From assembly GCA_949743895.1 (NCBI GenBank), contig CATJUX010000089.1, positions 1 to 14,959 of the forward strand: a stretch of DNA of 14,959 bases. The letters are read 5' to 3'. Both the position numbers and the translations under genes were made by a program. This document shows positions 6,516-14,153 of the stretch, in pieces (position 1 is the stretch's first letter; every line of letters begins with the position of its first letter). The stretch is from JANFXS01 sp022791155 (GTDB lineage Bacteria; Bacillota; Clostridia; Lachnospirales; Anaerotignaceae). Under the pieces are notes generated by a model that was given only the letters and a program-made list of their open reading frames with translations, made no database searches and was not told the DNA's origin.

Positions 6516-8174
6516 ATGAGAAGCCATATAACAACAAAGGGCCTTGAAAGAGCCACTCACAGAGCGCTTTACTACTCCATGGGTTTGCTGCCTGAAGACC
6601 TTGAAAAACCACTCATCGCCGTTGTGAACTCACAAAATGAGTCCATGCCGGGCCACCGTCATCTTGACAGCATTGCAAAAGCCGTGAGAGAAGGCATAAT
6701 CGCCGCTGGCGCAACACCAATTGAGTTCCCAACAATTGGCATATGCGACGGCATTGCACAGGGCAACTATGGCATGCACTATCCTCTTGCAAGCCGCGAA
6801 CTCATTGCCGACAGCATTGAATGCATGATGAACGGCCACAGCTATGACGCCATGGTTCTTGTCACAGATTGCGACAAAATCACACCGGGCATGATTATAT
6901 CCGCCGCAAGGCTTGATCTTCCAACAATCATAATAAGCGGCGGCGTTATGGCAACAGGAAGCTTCAAAGGCAAAAAAGCCGGCTATACAGACCTCATGGA
7001 GTCTTCCGGCCTTGTTCAAAGAGGGCTCATGACAAATGAGGAATTGAGCGAGCTTGAGCAAAGTGCGCTTCCGGGCTGCGGCGCGTGCAATCTGCTTGGC
7101 ACAGCAAACTCAATGAACTTCCTCACAGAGGCGCTTGGACTTTGTCTTCCGGGGGCAACGCTTCCGGCCATGAGCGGAAAGAAGCTTGCCATTGCCAAAA
7201 GGACAGGCATGAAAATTGTTGAGCTCCTTGAAAAGGGAATCACTGCAAAACAAGTTCTCAACGACGCCGCTGTTCACAACGCGCTTGTTGTTGACATGGC
7301 CATTGGCGGAAGCTCCAACACAATGCTTCATCTTGCAGCCATATGCCACGAAGCTGGCATTCCTTTCAGCTTTGATGAAGTTGAAAACATTGCCGCCCAG
7401 GTGCCTCACCTTGTCAAGCTCAAACCAGCAGGCGTTCACTATCCGGCCGATTTTGACATGGCTGGCGGCGTTTCGGGGCTCATGGCAAGGCTCAAGGACT
7501 ATGGCCTCATCAAAGACAATCTCACAGTCACAGGAAAAACTGTTTTCGAAAACATACAAAATGCCAAAGTCACTGACGATGACGTCATCAAAACAAAAGA
7601 AACAGCCTATTCCCTCACAGGCGGCCTGAAAATCATATATGGCAACTTGGCCGAGGGCGGCGCTGTGTGCAAAAAGGCGGGCGTTGACGCAGCAATGCTC
7701 AAACACAGGGGCCCGGCACGCGTTTTTGATCAGGAAGAACCCGCTGTCAAAGCCATATATGACGGCGAAATCAAACCAGGCGACGTTGTTGTCATACGCT
7801 ATGAAGGCCCTAAAGGCGGCCCGGGAATGCGCGAAATGCTCACTCCAACGTCTGCAATAATTGGCATGGGCCTTGGCGAAAGTGTTGCGCTCATCACTGA
7901 CGGCCGTTTCTCCGGCGCCACAAGGGGAGCGGCCATTGGCCACGTTTCTCCTGAAGCTGCCGAGGGCGGGCTCATTGCTTTCATAAAAGACGGCGACATG
8001 ATCGACATCGACATTGAGGGCGGCAAAGTCACTCTTGATGTCCCTGAAGAGGAAATTGCCAAAAGAAAAGAAGGCTGGACACCTCATCAGCCCCCTGTCA
8101 AACCAGGAAGCTATCTTGACAGATATTCAAAAATGGTTTCAAGCGCCATGGCGGGAGCCGTTTTCAAAAGATAA
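6516..8174 (+). CDS. ilvD: Dihydroxy-acid dehydratase-like enzyme (IlvD/EDD family)
   Basis: Cytoplasmic iron-sulfur dehydratase of 552 aa, the usual IlvD length. IlvD converts 2,3-dihydroxy-3-methyl acids to 2-oxo acids in valine, leucine and isoleucine synthesis; relatives dehydrate aldonic acids. It has an E. coli-like PGHRHL (45-50), where [2Fe-2S] types have a cysteine. It also has C119 of CDKITPG, C188/C191 of GCGACNLLGTANSM, and a late TDGRFSGATRG motif. The NLLG in place of the usual SGMF/SGMY after the third cysteine, followed by TANSM, mixes IlvD and sugar-acid dehydratase features. The ATG at 6516 follows AGGGGG (6502-6507) with 8-nt spacing. No other ilv or leu gene is present; the neighbours are a carrier and an isomerase. 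The family is certain; the substrate, and so the symbol, is tentative. Confidence 0.85.
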   Translation: MRSHITTKGLERATHRALYYSMGLLPEDLEKPLIAVVNSQNESMPGHRHLDSIAKAVREGIIAAGATPIEFPTIGICDGIAQGNYGMHYPLASRELIADSIECMMNGHSYDAMVLVTDCDKITPGMIISAARLDLPTIIISGGVMATGSFKGKKAGYTDLMESSGLVQRGLMTNEELSELEQSALPGCGACNLLGTANSMNFLTEALGLCLPGATLPAMSGKKLAIAKRTGMKIVELLEKGITAKQVLNDAAVHNALVVDMAIGGSSNTMLHLAAICHEAGIPFSFDEVENIAAQVPHLVKLKPAGVHYPADFDMAGGVSGLMARLKDYGLIKDNLTVTGKTVFENIQNAKVTDDDVIKTKETAYSLTGGLKIIYGNLAEGGAVCKKAGVDAAMLKHRGPARVFDQEEPAVKAIYDGEIKPGDVVVIRYEGPKGGPGMREMLTPTSAIIGMGLGESVALITDGRFSGATRGAAIGHVSPEAAEGGLIAFIKDGDMIDIDIEGGKVTLDVPEEEIAKRKEGWTPHQPPVKPGSYLDRYSKMVSSAMAGAVFKR

Positions 8175-8205
8175 ACACAAATTTACGGTTAAATGTGCAT
8201 AACAG

Positions 8206-8239
8206 AAATCCGGCTGACATGTTTCAGCCGGATTTTTTT
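8206..8239 (+). terminator. Strong rho-independent terminator of the dehydratase gene
   Basis: AAATCCGGCTGA (8206-8217) and TCAGCCGGATTT (8224-8235) form a perfect 12-bp stem with a CATGTT loop and a seven-T tail. It lies 31 nt after the stop codon. Confidence 0.93.
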
Positions 8240-9080
8240 GCGGGCTTTTTCATGGATTTTTTTGTGGTTTTGTGGATTTTTTTCATGGAACGTCGTTTTT
8301 TAATGTCTTTTTGAAAATATGAGAGAGGGTGAGGTTTTCAAAACACTCATGCACAATTTTGGGGTTTGGTTTTCGCGCTGAACCAAAATCTGCTCCACAA
8401 CGTTGGCGGCAAACCGCATTTTTGAAGGCTTTTTGCCAAAGAATGCTTAAATATAAACCGCCAATTTTGAGAAGCTTCCCAGTTTGCCTCCCCGGTTTTG
8501 ATGGCATTTAAGCATTTTGGGGCTTTACATATGCACAAAAATTTTTGTTTCTTCATCAATTTTGCAGTTTTGGCGCAGGGCGGAAAAAGTTGGTTTCTGG
8601 CCGCATTTTGTTTTGCGGCGTTTGGCAATTTTGCTTCAATTGAATTTGCAAACAAATTTATTTCGTGTTCGAAAGAGAGGGTATATTTTTTGCGGAATTA
8701 TAATGATAAACACAACTTGATACAACTTGCTGAAAATATAACAAAAAATGTGAAAAATTAGGTGAAAAACACAGCGATTTTCATAATATTCGCTGGTTAT
8801 AACGAAAAACAAGCATGATTGTCAACAAGTTGGCGGTTTATTTATAAAAAAAGTTAATAAAAAGACAGTAAACATAATTCTATCAAAATGAAGTTGTTAA
8901 CAACATATGGTTTTTTTGGAACAATGAAGTTATTATTGACTTGTAAAAATTTTTATGCTTTTGGTTGGCAAAGATATATATAAATTACATATGATTTTAC
9001 GTTTCATAAAAACATCAAAAACTGTCAAAATTTATAACATATATATCTGACGCAGCTGAAAGTGAAAACACAAACACTTA
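8240..9080. other. AT-rich spacer before the TRAP operon, no gene supported
   Basis: This 0.85-kb stretch has only short, unconvincing reading frames. The left part (8340-8520) carries several inverted repeats: TTTGGTT/AACCAAA (8365-8371 with 8381-8387), and AATGCTTAAAT (8442-8452) with ATTTAAGCATT (8506-8516). The right part is strongly AT-rich and contains the TTGTCAACAA/TTGTTAACAA pair (8819, 8894) and a TAAAAATTTTTA palindrome (8944-8955). No clean promoter was found. The best is TTGGCA (8965-8970) with TATGAT (8990-8995), whose 19-nt spacer is long. A TTGACT at 8936-8941 lacks a partner. Confidence 0.5.
8893..8904. promoter_or_regulatory. Palindrome GTTGTTAACAAC, candidate operator of the TRAP operon
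   Basis: A perfect 12-bp palindrome lies 189 nt before the TRAP lipoprotein start. Its core TTGTTAACAA differs by one base from TTGTCAACAA at 8819-8828, exactly 75 bp upstream. The GT-AC half-site layout suits GntR regulators, and an FCD-type GntR is encoded in the operon. That pairing is inference. Confidence 0.45.
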
Positions 9081-9092
9081 GGAGGTATGAAA

Positions 9093-10172
9093 ATGAAAAG
9101 ATTTATTGGAGTATTTTTGGCGGCCGCTATGGTGCTTTCACTGGCAGCATGCGGTGACTCATCAAAATCAAATTCAAATTCTTCTGCAGGCGGCGATCAG
9201 GCCAAAACTGAACAGAACAGTGATGGAAGCGATGCAAAAGAAGACAGCAACAGCAGCGACAGCGGCGAGGTTTATGAAATGAAGCTTGCCAATCCAAACC
9301 CTGTTGGCGACGTGAAAGATCTTGCCTCAATCAAATTTTCAGAACTTGCGGCTGAAAAAACAAATGGCCGTGTTCAAATCAAAGTTTTTTCCGGCGGACA
9401 GCTTGGTGACGCCCGCGACACAATTGAGGGCCTTGGCCTTGGCACAAACGAAATTGTTTGCGAAAGCCTTGGAACACTTGACGCCTACACATCTCTTGCC
9501 AACATCGACGCCATTCCTTATATGTATAGAGATTATGATCATTATGCCAAAGTTATGCTTGGCGGCGAGCTTGGAAAAGAGATCCTTGACAAGGTTGGCG
9601 AGGAGGGCGGTTTCAAACTTCTTGGCGGCATGTATAGAGGCGCAAGGGAATGCACAACAAAAAGAAAGTTCACAACTCCTGACGAACTGAAGGGCCTCAA
9701 AATAAGGGTTCCAAACCAGCAGGTTTATATTGACGCATGGAACGTGCTTGGCGCTTCTCCAACTCCTCTTGCGCTCACAGAAACATTCACAGCTTTGCAG
9801 CAGAACACTGTTGAGGCTCAGGAAAACGCCACAATCGAAAGCTATGGCTTCGGTTTCTATGACGTTTGCGACTACCTTGTTAAAACAAACCATGTTTATT
9901 CCACAGACCTTTTCATATTCAACAGAGAATATTTCAACAACCTTCCTGAAGACATTCAGGCTGCGCTCATTGAAGCAGCAGATGAAGCTTCAGCATATAG
10001 AACAGAAATTTCTCTTGAAAAAGAATCTGAATATGAACAAATGTTTGTTGACAAAGGCGTTGAAATTGTTGAAATTGACACAGCTCCTTTCATCGCCAAA
10101 TTTGACGGCTTTGTTGAGCAATATTTCCCTGAATTGGTTGACTGGGCAGACCAAATTGCAGCTGTTGAATAA
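9093..10172 (+). CDS. dctP: TRAP transporter substrate-binding lipoprotein (DctP family)
   Basis: Extracytoplasmic solute receptor of a TRAP transporter, delivering a carboxylate to the membrane subunits. The 359-aa precursor has a lipoprotein signal peptide with lipobox LAAC (lipidated Cys20). A Ser/Asp/Asn-rich tether to about residue 58 follows, then the DctP fold. The family block LKGLKIRVPNQQ contains R205, the arginine that normally holds the substrate carboxylate, and is followed by LTETFTALQQNTVEAQEN. I chose the ATG at 9093, which has GGAGG (9081-9085) 7 nt upstream; the ATG at 9087 is one base from that site. It is the first gene of a six-gene operon and is separated from the permease genes by a hairpin. 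The substrate is probably an organic or sugar acid, but the identity is not readable. Confidence 0.93.
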   Translation: MKRFIGVFLAAAMVLSLAACGDSSKSNSNSSAGGDQAKTEQNSDGSDAKEDSNSSDSGEVYEMKLANPNPVGDVKDLASIKFSELAAEKTNGRVQIKVFSGGQLGDARDTIEGLGLGTNEIVCESLGTLDAYTSLANIDAIPYMYRDYDHYAKVMLGGELGKEILDKVGEEGGFKLLGGMYRGARECTTKRKFTTPDELKGLKIRVPNQQVYIDAWNVLGASPTPLALTETFTALQQNTVEAQENATIESYGFGFYDVCDYLVKTNHVYSTDLFIFNREYFNNLPEDIQAALIEAADEASAYRTEISLEKESEYEQMFVDKGVEIVEIDTAPFIAKFDGFVEQYFPELVDWADQIAAVE

Positions 10173-10193
10173 TTGATAATAATTTGTTGACTG

Positions 10194-10225
10194 TTAAAGA
10201 GGGAGTTTTTTAATTCCCTCTTTAA
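10194..10225 (+). promoter_or_regulatory. Intercistronic hairpin between the dctP and dctQ genes
   Basis: TTAAAGAGGGA (10194-10204) and TCCCTCTTTAA (10215-10225) form a perfect 11-bp stem with a 10-nt loop. TAATAATATA follows, not a T-run, so it is a poor terminator. It more likely protects the 3' end of the receptor message or attenuates permease expression, giving more receptor than permease. Confidence 0.6.
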
Positions 10226-10273
10226 TAATATACTGACTCGCAGTTTTTGGAGAACGAAATGGAGGGGGAGCAA

Positions 10274-10765
10274 ATGCTTCAAAAATATTCAGCTTTTTTG
10301 AACGCTGTGGAATGGGTTGTTAAAAAAGTTGTGGGAATAATGATGATGTTCATGGTTGCCATCATGTGCTATCAGGTTGTGCTGAGATATGCTTTTCAAA
10401 ATTCCAACATATGGTCAGAAGAAGTCACAAGATACCTCTTTGTGTATGTCAGCCTTTTGGGCTCTTTCATAGCAATCAGAAGAAACTCACATCTCAAGGT
10501 TGACTTTTTTGTCGATCTTTTGAAAGGCAATTTTAAAAGATATTTCACAATAATAACAGATATAGCAGTAATTTTATTTATAATATATCTCATTCCGTTA
10601 TCATTCAATCTTTGTCTTAGCACAATGAAAAATATATCCCCGGGCCTCAAAATGCCAATGGGCTATGCCTATGCGGCAATCCCAATTGGCGCTGTTTTCA
10701 TGCTTCTTGGAATGATTGAGCAACTGCTGATCAAAATATGCGGTAAAAAGGAGGAGACAAAATGA
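10274..10765 (+). CDS. dctQ: TRAP transporter small permease subunit (DctQ family)
   Basis: Small membrane subunit of the TRAP transporter, 163 aa with four predicted membrane helices (roughly 12-35, 46-67, 84-107 and 123-150). The typical DctQ stretch VLRYAFQNSNIWSEEVTRYL lies after helix 1 and is followed by a helix with RRNSHLKVDF. I chose the ATG at 10274 because GGAGG (10261-10265) lies 8 nt upstream; the ATG at 10259 and the TTG at 10247 would put that site inside the gene. Its last codons overlap the large-subunit start by ATGA, indicating translational coupling. It works with the receptor encoded upstream and the large subunit downstream. Confidence 0.92.
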   Translation: MLQKYSAFLNAVEWVVKKVVGIMMMFMVAIMCYQVVLRYAFQNSNIWSEEVTRYLFVYVSLLGSFIAIRRNSHLKVDFFVDLLKGNFKRYFTIITDIAVILFIIYLIPLSFNLCLSTMKNISPGLKMPMGYAYAAIPIGAVFMLLGMIEQLLIKICGKKEETK

Positions 10766-12036
10766 ATGTAGGCGCGCTTCTTATAATACTTCTGCTTGTG
10801 CTGGCCATAATGGGCATTCCGGTTTGCTTTGCGTTGGGAATTGCCACGCTGGCGGCGCTTGTCATAGGCGACATGCCAACAGTTGTTTTGGCACAAAAAA
10901 CATTCACCGGCATGGACTCTGTGGCGCTTTTGGCAATTCCTTTCTTCATGCTTGCCGGAAACCTCATGAGCGGCAGTGTGAACAAAAAGCTGATTGCCGT
11001 GTCAAATGCATTTTTGGGCTGGGTTCAGGGAAGCCTTGCTGTTGTGGCCGTTTTGGCCTCGTCGATATTCGCGGCCATTTCCGGCTCCGGCGTTGCAACT
11101 GTTTCGGCCATTGGCGGCATACTCATTCCGGCCATGAAAAAAGACGGCTATCCGGGCGGCTTTGCGGCGGCCATATCTTCCGTTGCTTCAATTCTTGGGC
11201 CAATCATACCGCCCTCAATTTTCCTCATTGTTTACGGCAACGCCACTGAAACTTCCATAGGCGAGCTTTTCATGGGCGCCGTGCTCCCGGGCGTGGGGCT
11301 TGCCGTTGTGCTCATGATATACGCCCTTATATTTGCCCGCAAACACAAACTTCCGGCACAGCCAAAAACGCCGGCAAAAGAAATGGTGAGAGTCACTCTT
11401 GACAGCATATGGGCGCTTTTCATGCCTGTGCTTGTTCTTGGCGGAATTTTCCTTGGCATATTCACGGCCACAGAGGCCGCCGCTGTCACATGCGCATATG
11501 TGCTTTTTGTCGGCCTTGTGATATACCGCGATTTGAGGCCAAACACGCTCATCGACATGTTCTCTGACGCCGGAGTGACAACGGCAACAATCCTCATACT
11601 CGTTGGATTTTCAAAGGTTTCAAGCTGGGTCATTGTTTCAAGCGATCTTCCAAACGCCATACTTTCAACATTCCTGAGCATTTCTGAAAGCCCTGTTGTG
11701 ATACTTCTTCTCATCAACATACTTCTTCTCATTGTCGGCATGCTCATGGAAGCCAACGCCGCCATTGTCATGCTCACGCCGCTTTTGCTTCCGCTCATAA
11801 AAACCCTCGGAATGTCAACAGTTCAGTTTGGCGTTGTCATGGCGCTCAACCTTTGCATTGGCCTTGTGACGCCGCCTGTTGGAACGTGCATACTCCTCGG
11901 AAACACAATATCCGGCGAGAAGCTTGAAAACACGCTTGTGGCCGCGCTTCCAATGATCGCCATAAGCATAATATGGCTGCTTGTGGTGACATATGTGCCG
12001 GCGTTCACAACATGGCTTCCAAGCGTGCTTATGTAA
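10762..12036 (+). CDS. dctM: TRAP transporter large permease subunit (DctM family)
   Basis: Large membrane subunit that forms the ion-coupled transport path; TRAP systems usually use a Na+ gradient. The 424-aa protein is normal for DctM, with about a dozen hydrophobic segments. Family blocks seen are AIPFFMLAGNLM (about residue 55), AAISGSGVATVSAIG (about 108), SILGPIIPPSIFLIVYG (about 140), FTATEAAAV (about 235) and LNLCIGLVTPPVGT (about 362). The start overlaps the small-subunit stop by 4 nt and has AAGGAGGAG (10748-10756) just upstream. The LarA-like gene begins 20 nt after its stop, so import and processing are co-expressed. Confidence 0.95.
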   Translation: MNVGALLIILLLVLAIMGIPVCFALGIATLAALVIGDMPTVVLAQKTFTGMDSVALLAIPFFMLAGNLMSGSVNKKLIAVSNAFLGWVQGSLAVVAVLASSIFAAISGSGVATVSAIGGILIPAMKKDGYPGGFAAAISSVASILGPIIPPSIFLIVYGNATETSIGELFMGAVLPGVGLAVVLMIYALIFARKHKLPAQPKTPAKEMVRVTLDSIWALFMPVLVLGGIFLGIFTATEAAAVTCAYVLFVGLVIYRDLRPNTLIDMFSDAGVTTATILILVGFSKVSSWVIVSSDLPNAILSTFLSISESPVVILLLINILLLIVGMLMEANAAIVMLTPLLLPLIKTLGMSTVQFGVVMALNLCIGLVTPPVGTCILLGNTISGEKLENTLVAALPMIAISIIWLLVVTYVPAFTTWLPSVLM

Positions 12037-12056
12037 CAAAAGCGGGAGGAACAATT

Positions 12057-13373
12057 ATGAATATACCAAAAGTTATACTGGCAAAACAAAATTACAAAAA
12101 TCATCCTCAGATAGACAATCCCAAAGAAACCGTTTCAAAACAGCTGAAGGAGTTTGGCCTGGCCGACAAAATCAAGCCCGGCATGAAAATTGCCATCACC
12201 GCCGGAAGCCGCGGCGTTCACGGAATGGTTGAGGTCATTGCCCAGATTGTTCAGGAAGTGAAGGATTGCGGCGGCGATCCGTTCATATTTCCTTCCATGG
12301 GCAGCCACGCCGGGGCAACGGCAGAAGGCCAGCTTGAAATGCTCCGGGGCCTGGGCTATACCGACGACGTCATAAAATGCCCCATACTTTCAAGCATGGA
12401 AACGGAAATAATAGGCGAGACAGAATTGGGCACGCCTGTCTATGTTGACAAAAACGCCCTTTCGGCCGATGGCGTGATTGTTGTCAACAGAATCAAAAAA
12501 CACACCGAGCACAACAGCAAAACAGAAAGCGGCCTTCTCAAAATGATGACAATAGGCATGGGGAAAAGGGACATGGCCGCCTATGTTCATTCCAGAGGCG
12601 TTTGGGGGCTCACAAACATAATTCCGGCCAACGGCAAATTTGTTTGCCAAAGCCCGCGCGTCAATGTCATATGCGGCGTGGCGCTGATCGAAAACCAAAG
12701 CGACCGCCTTGGATATATGGAAGTTGTCAACGCTTGTGACATTCCCGAAAGGGAGCCCGAGCTTTTCAAAATTGCCGAGGAGCTATATCCCTTCTTGCCT
12801 TTTAAGACATGTGACCTTCTTGTCATACGCCGTGGGGGCAAAAACATAAGCGGCACGGGAATGGACTGCAACATGATTGGCCGTTTTGGGGTTTGGGGGC
12901 TGTTTGAGCCGGAGAAATATTATTCCTCAGGAATGGAATTTGACGCGCCGCTGATAGAAAAAATTGTGCTTTTGGATCTCACGGAGCAAAGCCATGGAAA
13001 TGCCATAGGCGTTGGGCAGGCCGACATAATAACAAAGCGCTATTATGACAAAATAGACTTTGATGTGACATATACAAATGTCATAACAACAACATTCCTT
13101 GACAAAGTGAAAATTCCGCTTGTGGCCAAAACCGACAAAAATGCAGTTGAAACAGGCCTCAACTGTCTCAACGGGCTTATGCGCATTGAAGGAAGAAAAG
13201 ATGAAGAAACCGTCAAGTTCTGCATAATCGACAGCACACTGCATGAAGGAAAGTTTCTTGTTTCGAAGGGACTTTATGAAGAACTTAAAAAAAGGGATGA
13301 CATTGAATTTGAGGGCGAGTTTGAGGAAGTTGTTTTTGATGAAAACGAGGTGTTGTTGAGCAATCCTCTTTAG
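12057..13373 (+). CDS. LarA-like (lactate racemase N-domain, DUF2088) protein
   Basis: A 438-aa protein related to LarA, the nickel-pincer-nucleotide 2-hydroxyacid racemase; family members racemise or epimerise lactate, malate or gluconate. Candidate counterparts of the LarA active site are R52 (GSRGVHG, replacing the usual DHTR-type loop), H84 (MGSHAGATAEG), H149 (IKKH), K162 (SGLLKMM; the cofactor-linked lysine in LarA) and H178 (VHSRG; the nickel ligand). K162 to H178 keeps LarA's 16-residue spacing. The C-terminal part (about 250-438, with GKNISGTGMD) is characteristic of this uncharacterised subgroup. I chose the ATG at 12057 because GGGAGGA (12044-12050) lies 6 nt upstream. It lies between the TRAP genes and the regulator, suggesting it acts on the imported acid. 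No larB, larC or larE cofactor genes are in the window. The fold is likely; catalysis is unproven. Confidence 0.8.
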   Translation: MNIPKVILAKQNYKNHPQIDNPKETVSKQLKEFGLADKIKPGMKIAITAGSRGVHGMVEVIAQIVQEVKDCGGDPFIFPSMGSHAGATAEGQLEMLRGLGYTDDVIKCPILSSMETEIIGETELGTPVYVDKNALSADGVIVVNRIKKHTEHNSKTESGLLKMMTIGMGKRDMAAYVHSRGVWGLTNIIPANGKFVCQSPRVNVICGVALIENQSDRLGYMEVVNACDIPEREPELFKIAEELYPFLPFKTCDLLVIRRGGKNISGTGMDCNMIGRFGVWGLFEPEKYYSSGMEFDAPLIEKIVLLDLTEQSHGNAIGVGQADIITKRYYDKIDFDVTYTNVITTTFLDKVKIPLVAKTDKNAVETGLNCLNGLMRIEGRKDEETVKFCIIDSTLHEGKFLVSKGLYEELKKRDDIEFEGEFEEVVFDENEVLLSNPL

Positions 13374-13400
13374 GAGGCAAAGTGTGAAGGGGGATTTCTT

Positions 13401-14153
13401 ATGGAAGACAGCCCAGTGACGAAACAGGAGCGGTATGAGCTTATTCTGGACACAATAATACAGATGATTTCTGAAGGAAAAATGAAAAACAGCTCCAAGC
13501 TTTTTTCAGAAAATCAAATGGCAAAAAAATTGGGTGTTTCAAGGGCGCACGTGCGCGAGGTTTACAGCGCGTTGAGCATATTTGGCATATTGGAAAGCCG
13601 CCAGGGCGAGGGAACGTTTTTCAAAAAAATGGATGGCACAATGGCATATAAAATGCTTTTTATAATGCTTTTTCAAGGAAGTGTCAGCGCCGATCAGATC
13701 ATGGAAGTGCGCCAGGTTGTGGAAGTTGGAACGGCGGAAAAGGCGGCAATCAACAGAACAGAAACCGACGTCTATGAACTGAGGCAGTGCATCGAGCTCA
13801 TGAAAGGCTGTGAGGACAAAGAAAAACTTTCACAGCTCGACAACCGCCTTCATTCGGTGATAGGGCGCGCGTGCGGAAACCCAATGCTTGTTGGCCTTTC
13901 AAACATAATTTCGGGTGTTGTGATTGAGGCCATACGCGAGCACTGGAATTATATTGTGTTTGAAAAGAACAGCGAGATAAGGCGCATGACATTTGAGCAG
14001 CACAGAGAACTTGTTGATTCAATAATAAACAAAAAACCATATATAGCCAAAGTTGTGGCCCAAGAGCACCTGATGTTTGTTGTGGAAAGCCTGAAAAGGT
14101 ATCGCCAGCAGGAAAAAAAGCTTGCAGAGGCGTCAAAAGGAGTGAAAAAATGA
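13401..14153 (+). CDS. FadR/FCD-type GntR family transcriptional regulator
   Basis: A 250-aa regulator with an N-terminal winged helix (about residues 8-75; MAKKLGVSRAHVREVYSAL and the wing RQGEGTFF) and a C-terminal FCD domain. The metal residues D147, H151, H201 and H223 are present with the family's D-x3-H and 22-residue H-to-H spacings, so it should bind a metal and an organic-acid effector. The ATG at 13401 follows GGGGG (13389-13393) at 7 nt. It lies inside the TRAP operon, 27 nt after the LarA-like gene, and overlaps the next gene by 4 nt. It most likely controls this operon, possibly through the TTGTYAACAA sites upstream of the TRAP receptor gene. It resembles the regulator at 456-1121 in architecture only. 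Confidence 0.9.
   Translation: MEDSPVTKQERYELILDTIIQMISEGKMKNSSKLFSENQMAKKLGVSRAHVREVYSALSIFGILESRQGEGTFFKKMDGTMAYKMLFIMLFQGSVSADQIMEVRQVVEVGTAEKAAINRTETDVYELRQCIELMKGCEDKEKLSQLDNRLHSVIGRACGNPMLVGLSNIISGVVIEAIREHWNYIVFEKNSEIRRMTFEQHRELVDSIINKKPYIAKVVAQEHLMFVVESLKRYRQQEKKLAEASKGVKK

Noticed and set aside
7110..8087. Minus-strand open frame (325 codons) inside the dehydratase gene
   Set aside because: It is wholly antisense to a clear IlvD/EDD gene; the open frame follows from that gene's codon use.
8283..8761. Several 60-100 codon frames on both strands in the spacer
   Set aside because: They overlap each other, lack ribosome sites and show low-complexity Phe/Lys/Asn-rich sequence unlike a real protein.
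9087..9092. ATG at 9087 as the start of the TRAP receptor
   Set aside because: It is one base from the GGAGG ribosome site; the ATG at 9093 has proper spacing.
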